Positions 17,352-25,579 of a DNA stretch of 64,000 bases are shown one piece after another (within the stretch, counting starts at the first letter, position 1; each line of letters starts with the position of its first letter). The stretch lies in NCBI RefSeq assembly GCF_021341665.1, contig NZ_JAJTTH010000005.1, positions 124,001-188,000 of the forward strand, given 5' to 3'. Origin of the DNA: Pseudomonas sp. Au-Pse12. GTDB lineage: Bacteria > Pseudomonadota > Gammaproteobacteria > Pseudomonadales > Pseudomonadaceae. The notes below the pieces were generated by a model. That model had not been told where the DNA came from. It did not search any database and saw nothing but the letters and a program-made list of their open reading frames with translations. The position numbers and the translations under genes are program-made.

Positions 17352-17801
17352 ATGGAAAAGTCGACGTTCAACCCAGCCAGTGTGTTCAATTCGCTGCAAT
17401 ACGGTTTCAGCCAGGCGGTGGAAGTGCGGGGCGGCCGACGCCTGCTGCTCTCCGGCCAGGTGGGGGTGGATGAGCAGGAGCGGACGGTCGGCCCCGACCT
17501 GCGGGAGCAGACCGAGCAGGCCTTCGACAATATCGAAAGCGTCCTGGCCGCAGCAGGCGGCCAGATGACGGATGTGGTGATGCTGCGGATCTACATCGCC
17601 GAAGTCGCCCGCGACCAGCAGGAGCACATCAGCGCGGTATTGCTGGAGCGCTTTGCCAGCCAGCCACCGGCGTCTTCGTGGATCATCGTCAGCGGGCTGT
17701 CGCTGCCCGAGTGGCTGATCGAGGTCGAGGCCGAGGCGGTGCTGGAGGAGCAGCATCAGGTGGTCACGGCGGCGTTGTTCAATCCGGCACGGGCGCTTTG
17801 A
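17352..17801 (+). CDS. RidA/YjgF-family protein lacking the catalytic arginine
   Basis: A 149-residue RidA-like protein. The fold markers are present: GRRLLLSGQVGVDEQERTVG, QAFDNIESVLAAAGG, VVMLRIYIAEV and the C-terminal strand LIEVEAEAVL. In active RidA, the enamine/imine deaminase, an Arg sits in a PARS-type loop just before the last strands. The aligned position here reads PPASSW, with Ser. It is therefore probably one of the Rid subgroups without 2-aminoacrylate deaminase activity. It stands alone, followed by a strong terminator. Confidence 0.85.
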   Translation: MEKSTFNPASVFNSLQYGFSQAVEVRGGRRLLLSGQVGVDEQERTVGPDLREQTEQAFDNIESVLAAAGGQMTDVVMLRIYIAEVARDQQEHISAVLLERFASQPPASSWIIVSGLSLPEWLIEVEAEAVLEEQHQVVTAALFNPARAL

Positions 17802-17816
17802 ACTCGCCATCAGGCA

Positions 17817-17847
17817 TAAAAAAAGCGACCGCCAGGGTCGCTTTTTT
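17817..17847. terminator. Bidirectional rho-independent terminator
   Basis: Stem AAAAGCGACC / GGTCGCTTTT (17821-17830 and 17836-17845) with a 5-base loop, flanked by A- and T-runs. It serves the convergent RidA-like gene and the sulfate-binding protein gene. Confidence 0.9.
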
Positions 17848-17864
17848 CATTCACCCGCGAGGGG

Positions 17865-18866
17865 TCATTTGGCGTTGGTGTAGATCTGGTCGAAGATCCC
17901 GCCGTCGTTGAAGTGGGTCTTCTGCACGCTGCGCCAGTCGCCGAAGGTCTTCTCCACCGAGAGGAAGTCGACTTTCGGGAAGCGGTCGGTGTACTTGGCC
18001 AGCACCTTCGGGTCCCGTGGGCGCAGGTAGTTGTTGGCGGCGATTTCCTGGCCTTCCGGCGACCACAGGTACTTCAGGTATTCCTCGGCCGCGGCGCGGG
18101 TGCCTTTCTTCTCCACCACCTTGTCCACCACCGATACCGGCGGCTCGGCTTCGGCGGACACGCTCGGGTAGATCACCTCGAACTGATCGCGGCCGAACTC
18201 GCGGGCGATCATTTCCGCTTCGTTCTCGAAGGTCACCAGCACATCGCCGATCTGGTTGGTCATGAAGGTGGTGGTGGCGGCACGGCCACCGGTGTCGAGC
18301 ACGGGCGCCTGCTTGAACAGCTTGCCGACAAAGTCCTTGGCCTTGTTCTCGTCGCCGCCGTTCTTCAGCACATAACCCCAGGCCGAGAGGTAGGTGTAGC
18401 GGCCGTTACCCGAGGTCTTGGGGTTGGGCACAATCACTTGCACGCCATCCTTGAGCAGGTCCGGCCAGTCTTTCAGCGCCTTGGGGTTGCCCTTGCGCAC
18501 GATGAACACGGTGGCCGAGGTGAAGGGTGCGCTGTTGTCCGGCAGGCGCGTCACCCAGTTGTCCGGGACCAGTTTGCCGTTGTCCGCCAGGGCGTTGATG
18601 TCGGTGGCCATGTTCATGGTGATGACATCCGCCGGCAGGCCGTCGATCACCGAGCGTGCCTGTTTGCTGGAGCCGCCGAAGGACATCTGCAGGGTGATGT
18701 TCTCGTTGTGCTCGGCTTTCCAGTGTTTCTGGAAGGCGGCGTTGTAGTCCTTGTAGAAGTCGCGCATCACGTCATAGGAAACGTTGAGCAGGGTCGGTGC
18801 GGCCTGGGCGACGCTGCCCAGAGCCAAGCCGGCGGCCAGTAGCGAGGCGCTGAAGAGTTTTTTCAC
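17865..18866 (-). CDS. sbp: Periplasmic sulfate-binding protein
   Basis: A 333-residue ABC-transporter solute-binding protein with a signal peptide (residues 1-22, ending AQA-A). It carries the conserved sulfate/thiosulfate-binding segments SFGGSSKQARSVIDGLPADVITMN near residues 65-90 and NPKTSGNGRYTYLSAWGY near 150. It starts at GTG with AAAGGAA upstream. No cysTWA permease or ATPase genes are adjacent, so it must serve a transporter encoded elsewhere, as Sbp does in many Pseudomonas. Sulfate-starvation control by CysB is expected for the family but not shown here. Confidence 0.92.
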   Translation of the reverse strand: MKKLFSASLLAAGLALGSVAQAAPTLLNVSYDVMRDFYKDYNAAFQKHWKAEHNENITLQMSFGGSSKQARSVIDGLPADVITMNMATDINALADNGKLVPDNWVTRLPDNSAPFTSATVFIVRKGNPKALKDWPDLLKDGVQVIVPNPKTSGNGRYTYLSAWGYVLKNGGDENKAKDFVGKLFKQAPVLDTGGRAATTTFMTNQIGDVLVTFENEAEMIAREFGRDQFEVIYPSVSAEAEPPVSVVDKVVEKKGTRAAAEEYLKYLWSPEGQEIAANNYLRPRDPKVLAKYTDRFPKVDFLSVEKTFGDWRSVQKTHFNDGGIFDQIYTNAK

Positions 18867-18908
18867 TGCACATTCCTTTTGTTCGAGAGTGAAGGCAATT
18901 TGCCGCCG

Positions 18909-18937
18909 ACTATAGCCGGGGCGCTATATCTCTTTAA
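18909..18937 (-). promoter_or_regulatory. Candidate sbp promoter
   Basis: On the minus strand, -10 TATAGT (18909-18914) and a weak -35 TTAAAG (18932-18937) with a 17-base spacer, about 45 bases before the GTG of sbp. A poor -35 with an A/T-rich region behind it suits an activated promoter such as a CysB target; that part is inference. Confidence 0.4.
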
Positions 18938-18956
18938 AGATTAAAAAGTACTTTGC

Positions 18957-19781
18957 TTATTCCAGCTTCTTGAACAGCGCGTTACCGCAGCGCGAGCAAA
19001 AGGCCGCGGCCGGTTCGTGGCTGTTTTTGCGGCACACCGGGCAGTCGTGCTTGAGCTGCTCGCCGCGCATGGCGCTGGCCAGTTCTGCGGTGAAGATCCC
19101 GGTGGGCACGGCGATGATCGAGTAGCCGGTGATCATCACCATCGACGAGATCATCTGGCCGATCACGGTCTTGGGCACGATATCGCCGTAGCCCACGGTG
19201 GTCAGGGTGACGATGGCCCAGTAGATGCCCTTGGGGATGCTGGTGAAGCCGTGCTCCGGGCCTTCGACCACGTACATCAGGGTGCCGAACACCGTGACCA
19301 GGGTGCAGACGCTGAGCAGGAACACCAGGATCTTCTGCTTGCTGCCGCGCAGCGCGTCCAGCAGGTAATGGGCCTGTTTCAGGTAGGGCGCCAGCTTGAG
19401 CACACGGAAGATCCGCAGCATGCGGATGATGCGGATGATCAGCAGGTACTGCGCATCGCTGTAGTACAGGGCGAGGATGCCGGGGACGATGGCCAGCAGG
19501 TCCACCAGGCCATAGAAACTGAAGGCGTAGCGCAGCGGCTTGGGCGAGCAGTACAGGCGCAGCCCGTACTCGACGGCGAAGATCAGGGTGAAACCCCATT
19601 CGATGTACGCCAGGACGTTGGCGTAGTTGCTGTGTACCTCGTCGATGCTGTCGAGAATCACGATCACCAGGCTGGCGAGGATGATCAGCAGCAAGGTGGT
19701 GTCAAAGCGTCTTCCGGCCACCGTATCGGTCTGGAAGATCATTACGTAGAGGCGCTGCCGCCAGTTGTCGCTGTTACCCAT
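18957..19781 (-). CDS. Voltage-gated-type K+ channel with C-terminal zinc ribbon
   Basis: A 274-residue six-helix ion channel. Helices S1-S6 span residues 20 to 225, S4 carries regularly spaced arginines (LLIIRIIRMLRIFRVLKLAP), and the selectivity filter is TTVGYGD near residue 190, so it is potassium-selective. After a short linker the C-terminus carries two Cys-x2-Cys knuckles (CPVCRKN and CSRCGNA), a predicted zinc ribbon. It starts at ATG; a TTG six codons upstream is possible. It lies 21 bases downstream of the urea transporter gene on the same strand. Confidence 0.9.
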   Translation of the reverse strand: MGNSDNWRQRLYVMIFQTDTVAGRRFDTTLLLIILASLVIVILDSIDEVHSNYANVLAYIEWGFTLIFAVEYGLRLYCSPKPLRYAFSFYGLVDLLAIVPGILALYYSDAQYLLIIRIIRMLRIFRVLKLAPYLKQAHYLLDALRGSKQKILVFLLSVCTLVTVFGTLMYVVEGPEHGFTSIPKGIYWAIVTLTTVGYGDIVPKTVIGQMISSMVMITGYSIIAVPTGIFTAELASAMRGEQLKHDCPVCRKNSHEPAAAFCSRCGNALFKKLE

Positions 19782-19802
19782 GGGAGTCGCCTGAATCAAA
19801 GA

Positions 19803-20723
19803 TCAGCGAAGCCTAGGGGGATTTGCCGGCCCAGCGCAAGGCGCGTCGCCCTGGGGCGTGCGGCCCACGGCCCGATCCACGGCATGCACCAGCCAGCAGG
19901 CGAGGACAAAAGGTGCGGTCAGGGGCGCCAGGCCCAGGGCGACGATGCCCGGGGTGATCAGCAGCGCCAGCAGCATTCCCAGCAGCGGTCGCCATGGCCA
20001 CCGCGCCTGTTGGCCCAGGGCCAGGGCCACCAGGGCGCAGTTGTAGCCGCCCAGGCCTTGCAGGGCCTGGGCGGGCTCGTGCTGCACCAGGGTGAACGCC
20101 AGGCCACAGGCGGAACCGAACACGGCCCAGGCCGCCGCGCGCCGACTGGCCAGCAGCAGGCCAAGGAGAATCAGCAGGCCGGCCAGGGGCTGGGCGAGGA
20201 ACATGATCTGCCCCAGGCCCTGGAACAGGCCGCCCAACAGGTTCACGGGGGACAGGCCAGGCGCGAGCTGGGCAGCGCCCGGTAGCGGTTCGGCCAGGCT
20301 CAGCAACAGCCAGCCGAGGCCGACGAAAGGCGCGGTGTAGGCCGGCAGGCTGGCGCGCTGGCGCGCCCGTTTCAGCCATTGCTGGGTAATGATCGCGCTC
20401 AGGCCGCCGGCGGCGATGATCAGCGGCGGCAGCAGCACCGACCAGGGCAGGTACAGGCTCAGCAGCAGGCCCAGCAACACGCCGTTGTAGCTGAACAGTC
20501 CGGCTTGCCGGTCGGCCTTGGCATACCCGCGGCGTTGCGCGGTCAACAGCCCGGCCAGGGCGCCCAGCAGGGCGCCACCGAGCAGCGCAGGGGCGCTGAC
20601 CAGGATCGCCAGCAGGCACAGCAGGCCGCACAGCGGATGGCGCTGGAGGAAGATCTGACTGAAGCCGTTAAGCAGGGCAGTGGCCCAGTCGGGGCAGAAG
20701 GCATTGAAAGACGGTGAAGGCAT
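19803..20723 (-). CDS. Urea transporter (UT family)
   Basis: A 306-residue membrane protein with about ten hydrophobic helices in two pseudo-repeats, as in bacterial urea transporters. Repeat landmarks are the paired SYNGVLLGLLLSLYLPW (about residues 77-93) and GGYNCALVALALGQQ (about 225-239), which match the LFGYNGxLxG signatures of each half. These channels pass urea down its gradient. Its neighbours are pyruvate kinase and the K+ channel; no urease genes are in the window. Family assignment is fairly sure; transported substrate is by homology. Confidence 0.82.
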   Translation of the reverse strand: MPSPSFNAFCPDWATALLNGFSQIFLQRHPLCGLLCLLAILVSAPALLGGALLGALAGLLTAQRRGYAKADRQAGLFSYNGVLLGLLLSLYLPWSVLLPPLIIAAGGLSAIITQQWLKRARQRASLPAYTAPFVGLGWLLLSLAEPLPGAAQLAPGLSPVNLLGGLFQGLGQIMFLAQPLAGLLILLGLLLASRRAAAWAVFGSACGLAFTLVQHEPAQALQGLGGYNCALVALALGQQARWPWRPLLGMLLALLITPGIVALGLAPLTAPFVLACWLVHAVDRAVGRTPQGDAPCAGPANPPRLR

Positions 20724-20775
20724 GGTGCTAGTCAGTGGATGCGGCCTTTGGCCGCCGCTGCGCTTGAGCGGCCAG

Positions 20776-20793
20776 GCCTCCTCTGCGGGAGGC
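20776..20793 (-). terminator. Hairpin after pyruvate kinase
   Basis: GCCTCC / GGAGGC arms with a 6-base loop in the 111-base gap between pyk and the urea transporter gene. There is no T-run, so it may only attenuate. Confidence 0.35.
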
Positions 20794-20834
20794 TCTGTGC
20801 CGGTCAGCGGCGCAGCGGCGCCATGGGCTGCGGG

Positions 20835-22250
20835 TCAGAGAAGGGTTTCGACGCGCAGCGAGTTGGTGGTGCCCGGCTGGCCGAACGGCACGCCGGTGGT
20901 GATCACCACCGTGTCGCCGCGTTTGGCCAGGCCCTGGGCCTGGGCAATTTCCAGGGCCGTGGCACACACCTCGTCCACTTGGCGCAGGCGGTCGTTGACC
21001 ACCGAGTGCACGCCCCAGGCCACGCTCAGGCGGCGAGCGGTTTGCAGATTCGGCGTCAGGTTGAGGATCGGCACCGGCGGGCGTTCCCGGGCGGCGCGCA
21101 GGGTCGAGCTGCCCGATTCGCTGTAGTTCACCAGCACCGCCACCGGCAGGATGCTGCACACCCGGCGGATCGCGCAGCTGATGGCGTCCGAGACGGTGGC
21201 TTCGGCCTGGGGCCGGCTGACGTCGAGCTGGGTCTGGTAATCGGGGCCCGATTCCACCTGGCGGATGATCTTGCTCATCATCTGCACGGCTTCCAGCGGG
21301 TATTCGCCGGAAGCGGTTTCCGCCGACAGCATCACCGCGTCGGCACCTTCGGCCACGGCGTTGGCGACGTCGGTGACCTCGGCCCGCGTCGGCGCCGGGG
21401 AGAAACGCATGGATTCGAGCATCTGCGTGGCCACCACCACCGGCTTGCCCAGCTGGCGGCAGGTGCTGATGATGTTTTTCTGGATCTGCGGCACGCTTTC
21501 CGCCGGCACTTCCACGCCCAGGTCGCCCCTGGCCACCATGATTGCGTCGCTTAGCGCGGCGATTTCCCGCAGTTGGGTGACGGCCGAAGGTTTCTCGATC
21601 TTGGCCATCAGGTAGGCCTTGTCGCCGATCAGCGCACGGGCTTCGCGGATGTCTTCCGGGCGCTGCACGAAGGACAGGGCCACCCAGTCCACCCCCAGTT
21701 CCAGGCCGAAGCTCAGGTCGCAGCGGTCCTTGCTGGTCAGCGGGCTGAGGTCGAGCACGGCCTGGGGCACGTTGACCCCTTTGCGGTCCGACAGCTCGCC
21801 GCCATTGAGCACGGTGGTCTCGATGGCGTCGGCGTGCTTGGCGATCACCCGCAGGCGCAGCTTGCCGTCGTCCAGCAGCAGGTCCATGCCCGGCTCCAGC
21901 GCGGCGATGATTTCCGGGTGCGGCAGGCTGACCCGCTGGGCGTTGCCCGGGGTCGGGTCGAGGTCCAGGCGCAAGGCTTGCCCGCGCACCAGTTGCACCT
22001 TGCCTTCGGCGAAGGTGCCGACCCGCAGTTTCGGCCCTTGCAGGTCCATGAGGATGCCCAGGGGGTAGTTCAGCTCGCGCTCGACCTGGCGGATCCACTC
22101 AAAGCGCTGGGCATGGTCGGCGTGGGCGCCGTGGCTGAAGTTGAGCCGGAAGATATTCACCCCGGCTTGTACCAGCTCACGGATATCCTCGATGCCGTCG
22201 ATGGCCGGGCCCAGGGTGGCGAGGATCTTGACCTTCTTGTCAGGCGTCAT
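20835..22250 (-). CDS. pyk: Pyruvate kinase
   Basis: A 471-residue pyruvate kinase that turns phosphoenolpyruvate and ADP into pyruvate and ATP. Landmarks are FRLNFSHGAHADH (phosphate/metal site, near residue 35), the catalytic lysine in MAKIEKPSAV (about 215), MVARGDLGVEV (about 240) and SAETASGEYP (about 310). Its start overlaps the end of ttuD by 11 bases, so it is translated with the glycerate pathway. This matches PA1498 (pykF) of P. aeruginosa and makes it the pathway-dedicated isozyme, distinct from the central PykA. Confidence 0.95.
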   Translation of the reverse strand: MTPDKKVKILATLGPAIDGIEDIRELVQAGVNIFRLNFSHGAHADHAQRFEWIRQVERELNYPLGILMDLQGPKLRVGTFAEGKVQLVRGQALRLDLDPTPGNAQRVSLPHPEIIAALEPGMDLLLDDGKLRLRVIAKHADAIETTVLNGGELSDRKGVNVPQAVLDLSPLTSKDRCDLSFGLELGVDWVALSFVQRPEDIREARALIGDKAYLMAKIEKPSAVTQLREIAALSDAIMVARGDLGVEVPAESVPQIQKNIISTCRQLGKPVVVATQMLESMRFSPAPTRAEVTDVANAVAEGADAVMLSAETASGEYPLEAVQMMSKIIRQVESGPDYQTQLDVSRPQAEATVSDAISCAIRRVCSILPVAVLVNYSESGSSTLRAARERPPVPILNLTPNLQTARRLSVAWGVHSVVNDRLRQVDEVCATALEIAQAQGLAKRGDTVVITTGVPFGQPGTTNSLRVETLL

Positions 22251-23520
22251 GTTTGGGGTTCTCGAGAATCAGGATGGCGCGGAAGTCGTTGACGTTGGTG
22301 CGGGTCGGTTCGGTGACGATCAGGTTGCCCAGTGCCGCGAAGTAACCGTAGCCGTTGTTGTTGTCCAGCTCGTCACTGGCGCTCAGGCCCAGGGCCGCGG
22401 CGCGGGCATAGCTGTCCGGGGTCATGATGGCCCCGGCATTGTCCTCGGAACCGTCGATGCCGTCAGTGTCGCCAGCCAGGGCATAGATGCCCGGGTAGCC
22501 CTTGAGGCTGTCGGTGAGGCTCAGGAGGAACTCGGCGTTGCGTCCGCCACGGCCATTGCCGCGCACGGTGACCGTGGTTTCACCGCCGGAAAGGATCACG
22601 CAGGGCGCGGCCAGCGGCTGGCCGTGCAAGGCCACCTGGCGGGCAATACCGGCGTGGACCTTGGCCACCTCGCGGGATTCGCCTTCCAGGTCGCCGAGGA
22701 TCAGCGGGCTGAAGCCGGCCTGGCGGGCCTTGACTGCCGCGGCTTCAAGGGATTGCTGGGGCCGGGCGATCAGCTGGAAGTGGCTGCGCTCCAGGCTCGG
22801 GTCACCGGGCTTGACGGTTTCCGACTCGGGGCTCTGCAACCAGTTGCGCACCGTGGCCGGGACGTCGATGTCGTAGCGCTTGAGAATCGCCAGGGCTTCG
22901 GCCGAGGTGCTCGGGTCGGCCACGGTGGGGCCGGAGGCGATGACCGTGGCCAGGTCGCCGGGAACATCGGAAATCGCATAGGTGTAGACCGTGGCCGGCC
23001 AGCAGGCCTTGGCCAGGCGCCCGCCCTTGATCGCCGAGAGGTGCTTGCGCACGCAGTTCATCTCGCCGATGGTGGCGCCGGACTTGAGCAGGGCCTTGTT
23101 GATGGCTTGCTTGTCCGCCAGGGTGATGCCGGCGGCGGGCAGGGCCAGCAGGGCCGAACCGCCACCGGACAGCAGGAAGATCACCCGGTCCTGTTCCGAC
23201 AGGTTGCTGACCAGCTCCAGCACCCGCTTGGCCACGGCCAGGCCGGCGGCGTCGGGCACCGGGTGGGCGGCCTCGACCACTTCGATCTTGTTGCAGGGGG
23301 CGCCGTGGCCGTAGCGGGTCACCACCAGCCCGCTGACTTCACCCTGCCAGTTGCGCTCCACGACCTGGGCCATGGCCGCGGCCGCCTTGCCGGCGCCGAT
23401 GACAATCACGCGGCCGTTGCGATCGCTGGGTAGATGGGCTTGCAGAACCTGTTGCGGATGGGCGGCGTCGATGGCTGTGGCGAACAGCTCACGGAGGAAT
23501 TGTTGCGGATCGACCGACAT
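22240..23520 (-). CDS. ttuD: Glycerate 2-kinase (MOFRL family)
   Basis: A 426-residue glycerate kinase with the N-terminal DUF4147 domain (VIVIGAGKAAAAMAQVVE near residue 40) and the C-terminal MOFRL domain (CVILSGGETTVTVRGNGRGGRNAEF near 310-335). It phosphorylates D-glycerate, most likely to 2-phosphoglycerate, which enolase and pyruvate kinase carry on to pyruvate. Older annotation calls this family hydroxypyruvate reductase TtuD. The ATG has GGGAG upstream. Its 3' end overlaps pyk. Confidence 0.92.
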   Translation of the reverse strand: MSVDPQQFLRELFATAIDAAHPQQVLQAHLPSDRNGRVIVIGAGKAAAAMAQVVERNWQGEVSGLVVTRYGHGAPCNKIEVVEAAHPVPDAAGLAVAKRVLELVSNLSEQDRVIFLLSGGGSALLALPAAGITLADKQAINKALLKSGATIGEMNCVRKHLSAIKGGRLAKACWPATVYTYAISDVPGDLATVIASGPTVADPSTSAEALAILKRYDIDVPATVRNWLQSPESETVKPGDPSLERSHFQLIARPQQSLEAAAVKARQAGFSPLILGDLEGESREVAKVHAGIARQVALHGQPLAAPCVILSGGETTVTVRGNGRGGRNAEFLLSLTDSLKGYPGIYALAGDTDGIDGSEDNAGAIMTPDSYARAAALGLSASDELDNNNGYGYFAALGNLIVTEPTRTNVNDFRAILILENPKHDA

Positions 23521-23573
23521 GGCGGGCTCCCGGATTTCTTGTTATGGGGGGCTTGAAACGGGTGTAGCCGCCA

Positions 23574-23664
23574 CCTCAGGCGGCACCAGGGTCAGCAGGG
23601 CCTGTCCCTGGCCCGCCGTGAGGCGTTTCCTGCGAACCCTGGCGCAGCCTGCGGCAGCGGCTAC
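23574..23664. repeat. Structured REP-like spacer between glxR and ttuD
   Basis: Two parts. First, a large imperfect hairpin whose outer arms CCTCA and TGAGG (23574-23623) enclose paired CCAGGG/CCCTGG. Second, at 23643-23664 on the minus strand, a GTAGCCGCTGCCGCAGGCTG word that recurs near 28,094, a Pseudomonas REP-family word. It lies inside the gcl-to-pyk run and may tune downstream expression. Confidence 0.55.
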
Positions 23665-23673
23665 GGATGCTGC

Positions 23674-24567
23674 TTATTGTTTCTCGCGGATCGAGAAGTT
23701 GGCCATGTGTTCCAGGCCCTTGATCAAGGCCGAGTGGTCCCAGTTGGCGCCACCGATGGCGCTGCAGGTGCTGAACACTTGCTGGGTGCCGGCGGTGTTG
23801 GGCAGGTTGATGCCCAGCTCGCGCGCACCGCTGAGGGCCAGGTTCAGGTCCTTCTGGTGCAGGTTGATGCGGAAGCCCGGGTCGAAGGTGCCCTTGATCA
23901 TTCGCTCGCCGTGCACTTCGAGGATCTTCGAGGAGGCGAAGCCGCCCATCAGCGCTTCACGCACCTTGGCCGGGTCGGCACCGTTCTTCGCGGCGAACAG
24001 CAGGGCTTCGGCCACCGCTTGGATGTTCAGGGCAACGATGATCTGGTTGGCCACCTTGGCGGTCTGGCCGTCACCGTTGCCACCCACCAGGGTGATGTTC
24101 TTGCCCATGCTCTGGAACAGCGGCAGGGCGCGTTCGAAGGCCTGGCTGTCGCCACCGACCATGATGCTCAGGGTCGCGGCCTTGGCCCCGACTTCACCGC
24201 CGGATACCGGGGCGTCCAGGTACTGCGCGCCGGTCTGGTTGATCTTGGCGGCGAAGGCCTTGGTCGCGGTCGGCGAGATCGAACTCATGTCGATGACGAT
24301 CTTGCCCTTGCCGATCCCGGCGGCAACGCCGTCGGCGCGCAGCAGCACGTCTTCGACCTGCGGGGTATCGGGCACCATGATGATGACGAACTCGGCTTCC
24401 TGGGCCACGTCCCGGGGCGAGGCCAGGGCCACGGCGCCGGCGGCGATCAGGTCGGCCGGGGCCTTGCCGTGGTGTTCCGAGAGCAGCAGGCTGTGGCCGG
24501 CCTTCTGCAGGTTTGCGGCCATTGGGTGACCCATGATGCCGGTGCCGATAAATCCGATTTTAGCCAT
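23674..24567 (-). CDS. glxR: Tartronate semialdehyde reductase (2-hydroxy-3-oxopropionate reductase)
   Basis: A 297-residue beta-hydroxyacid dehydrogenase that reduces tartronate semialdehyde to D-glycerate with NAD(P)H. The Rossmann motif GFIGTGIMGHPMAANL is at residues 4-19, the substrate-binding DAPVSGGEVGA at about 118-128, and the catalytic lysine lies in GDGQTAKVANQ near residue 170. It stands between hyi and ttuD, the order of the glyoxylate-to-glycerate route. AGAGGA lies before the ATG. Confidence 0.95.
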   Translation of the reverse strand: MAKIGFIGTGIMGHPMAANLQKAGHSLLLSEHHGKAPADLIAAGAVALASPRDVAQEAEFVIIMVPDTPQVEDVLLRADGVAAGIGKGKIVIDMSSISPTATKAFAAKINQTGAQYLDAPVSGGEVGAKAATLSIMVGGDSQAFERALPLFQSMGKNITLVGGNGDGQTAKVANQIIVALNIQAVAEALLFAAKNGADPAKVREALMGGFASSKILEVHGERMIKGTFDPGFRINLHQKDLNLALSGARELGINLPNTAGTQQVFSTCSAIGGANWDHSALIKGLEHMANFSIREKQ

Positions 24568-24594
24568 GATGAAAATCCTCTATTCAGACGGACC

Positions 24595-24672
24595 CTGTAG
24601 GAGCTGGCTGGCCAGTGAAGGCGGTCTTCAGGGGCGTGCCGTGCCTGCCGGCCCGTTCGCCGGCTTCTACAG
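24595..24672. repeat. REPIN-type inverted repeat pair
   Basis: Two oppositely oriented REP words, CTGTAGGAGCTGGCTGGCC and the inverse ending CGCCGGCTTCTACAG, bound a 78-base element between hyi and glxR. The GTAGGAGC...GCTGGC word is the common REP of the P. fluorescens group. Two more copies occur in the window. Confidence 0.85.
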
Positions 24673-24682
24673 GCGTGCGGGT

Positions 24683-25465
24683 TCAGATTGCGTTGTGGGT
24701 TTTCAGCCAGCCAAGGCCAGCCTCGGTGGTGGTCAGCGGCTTGTACTCGCAGCCGACCCAGCCCTGGTAGCCGATGCGGTCCAGGTGCTCGAAAAGGAAG
24801 CGGTAGTTGATCTCGCCAGTGCCCGGCTCGTTGCGCCCGGGGTTGTCCGCCAGCTGGATGTGGTTGATCTGGCCCAGGTGGTTGGCCATGGTCCGCGCCA
24901 GGTCTCCCTCCATGATTTGCATGTGGTAGATGTCGTACTGCAGGTACAGGTTGGCGCTGCCCACCTGTTCGCGGATCGACAGCGCCTGGGCGGTGTTGTT
25001 GAGGTAGAAGCCTGGGATGTCGCGGGTGTTGATGGCTTCCATCACCAGCTTGATGCCCACCGCCTGGAGCTTGTCGGCGGCGTACTTGAGGTTGGCGACG
25101 AAGGTCTTTTCCAGCAGCGCCTCATCGGCGCCCTGTGGGCGGATGCCCGCCAGGCAGTTGACCTGGGTGTTGCCCAGGACCTGGGCGTAGGCGATGGCCA
25201 GGTCGACCCCGGCGCGGAACTCCTCGACCCGGTCGGGCAGGCAGGCGATGCCGCGCTCACCCTTGGCCCAGTCACCGGCTGGCAGGTTGAATAGCACTTG
25301 GCTCAGGCCGTGGGCATCAAGTTGTGCCTTGATTTCGGCGGAGCTGAATTCGTACGGGAACAGGTATTCGACGCCGCTGAAACCGGCATCGGCGGCCGCC
25401 TTGAAGCGGGCGAGGAAGTCCTGTTCGGTGAACAGCATGGACAGGTTGGCAGCAAAACGCGGCAT
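24683..25465 (-). CDS. hyi: Hydroxypyruvate isomerase
   Basis: A 260-residue AP-endonuclease-2-like TIM barrel that interconverts hydroxypyruvate and tartronate semialdehyde. The metal and catalytic acids lie in KLVMEAINTRDIPGFYL (Glu near residue 142) and GWVGCEYKP (Glu near 240). The start is the ATG with AGGAG 6 bases upstream; an extension to a farther start lacks a ribosome site. It lies directly downstream of gcl in the glyoxylate block. Confidence 0.95.
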   Translation of the reverse strand: MPRFAANLSMLFTEQDFLARFKAAADAGFSGVEYLFPYEFSSAEIKAQLDAHGLSQVLFNLPAGDWAKGERGIACLPDRVEEFRAGVDLAIAYAQVLGNTQVNCLAGIRPQGADEALLEKTFVANLKYAADKLQAVGIKLVMEAINTRDIPGFYLNNTAQALSIREQVGSANLYLQYDIYHMQIMEGDLARTMANHLGQINHIQLADNPGRNEPGTGEINYRFLFEHLDRIGYQGWVGCEYKPLTTTEAGLGWLKTHNAI

Positions 25466-25520
25466 GGTGGTCTCCTGTAGATCGGTCAAGCCTGTGGCTG
25501 GCACCCAGCGGGCAGGCGCT

Positions 25521-25575
25521 GCGCAACCTCTGGCGGGAAGTTGCGCGCGGTGCCCGGCCGGTGCCAGCGGCCGGG
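25521..25575. other. Two hairpins between gcl and hyi
   Basis: GCGCAAC / GTTGCGC (25521-25527 and 25540-25546) and CCCGGCC / GGCCGGG (25553-25559 and 25569-25575) lie back to back just after the gcl stop. Neither has a T-run. They could stabilise the gcl transcript end or attenuate the downstream genes. Confidence 0.5.
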
Positions 25576-25579
25576 GGTA

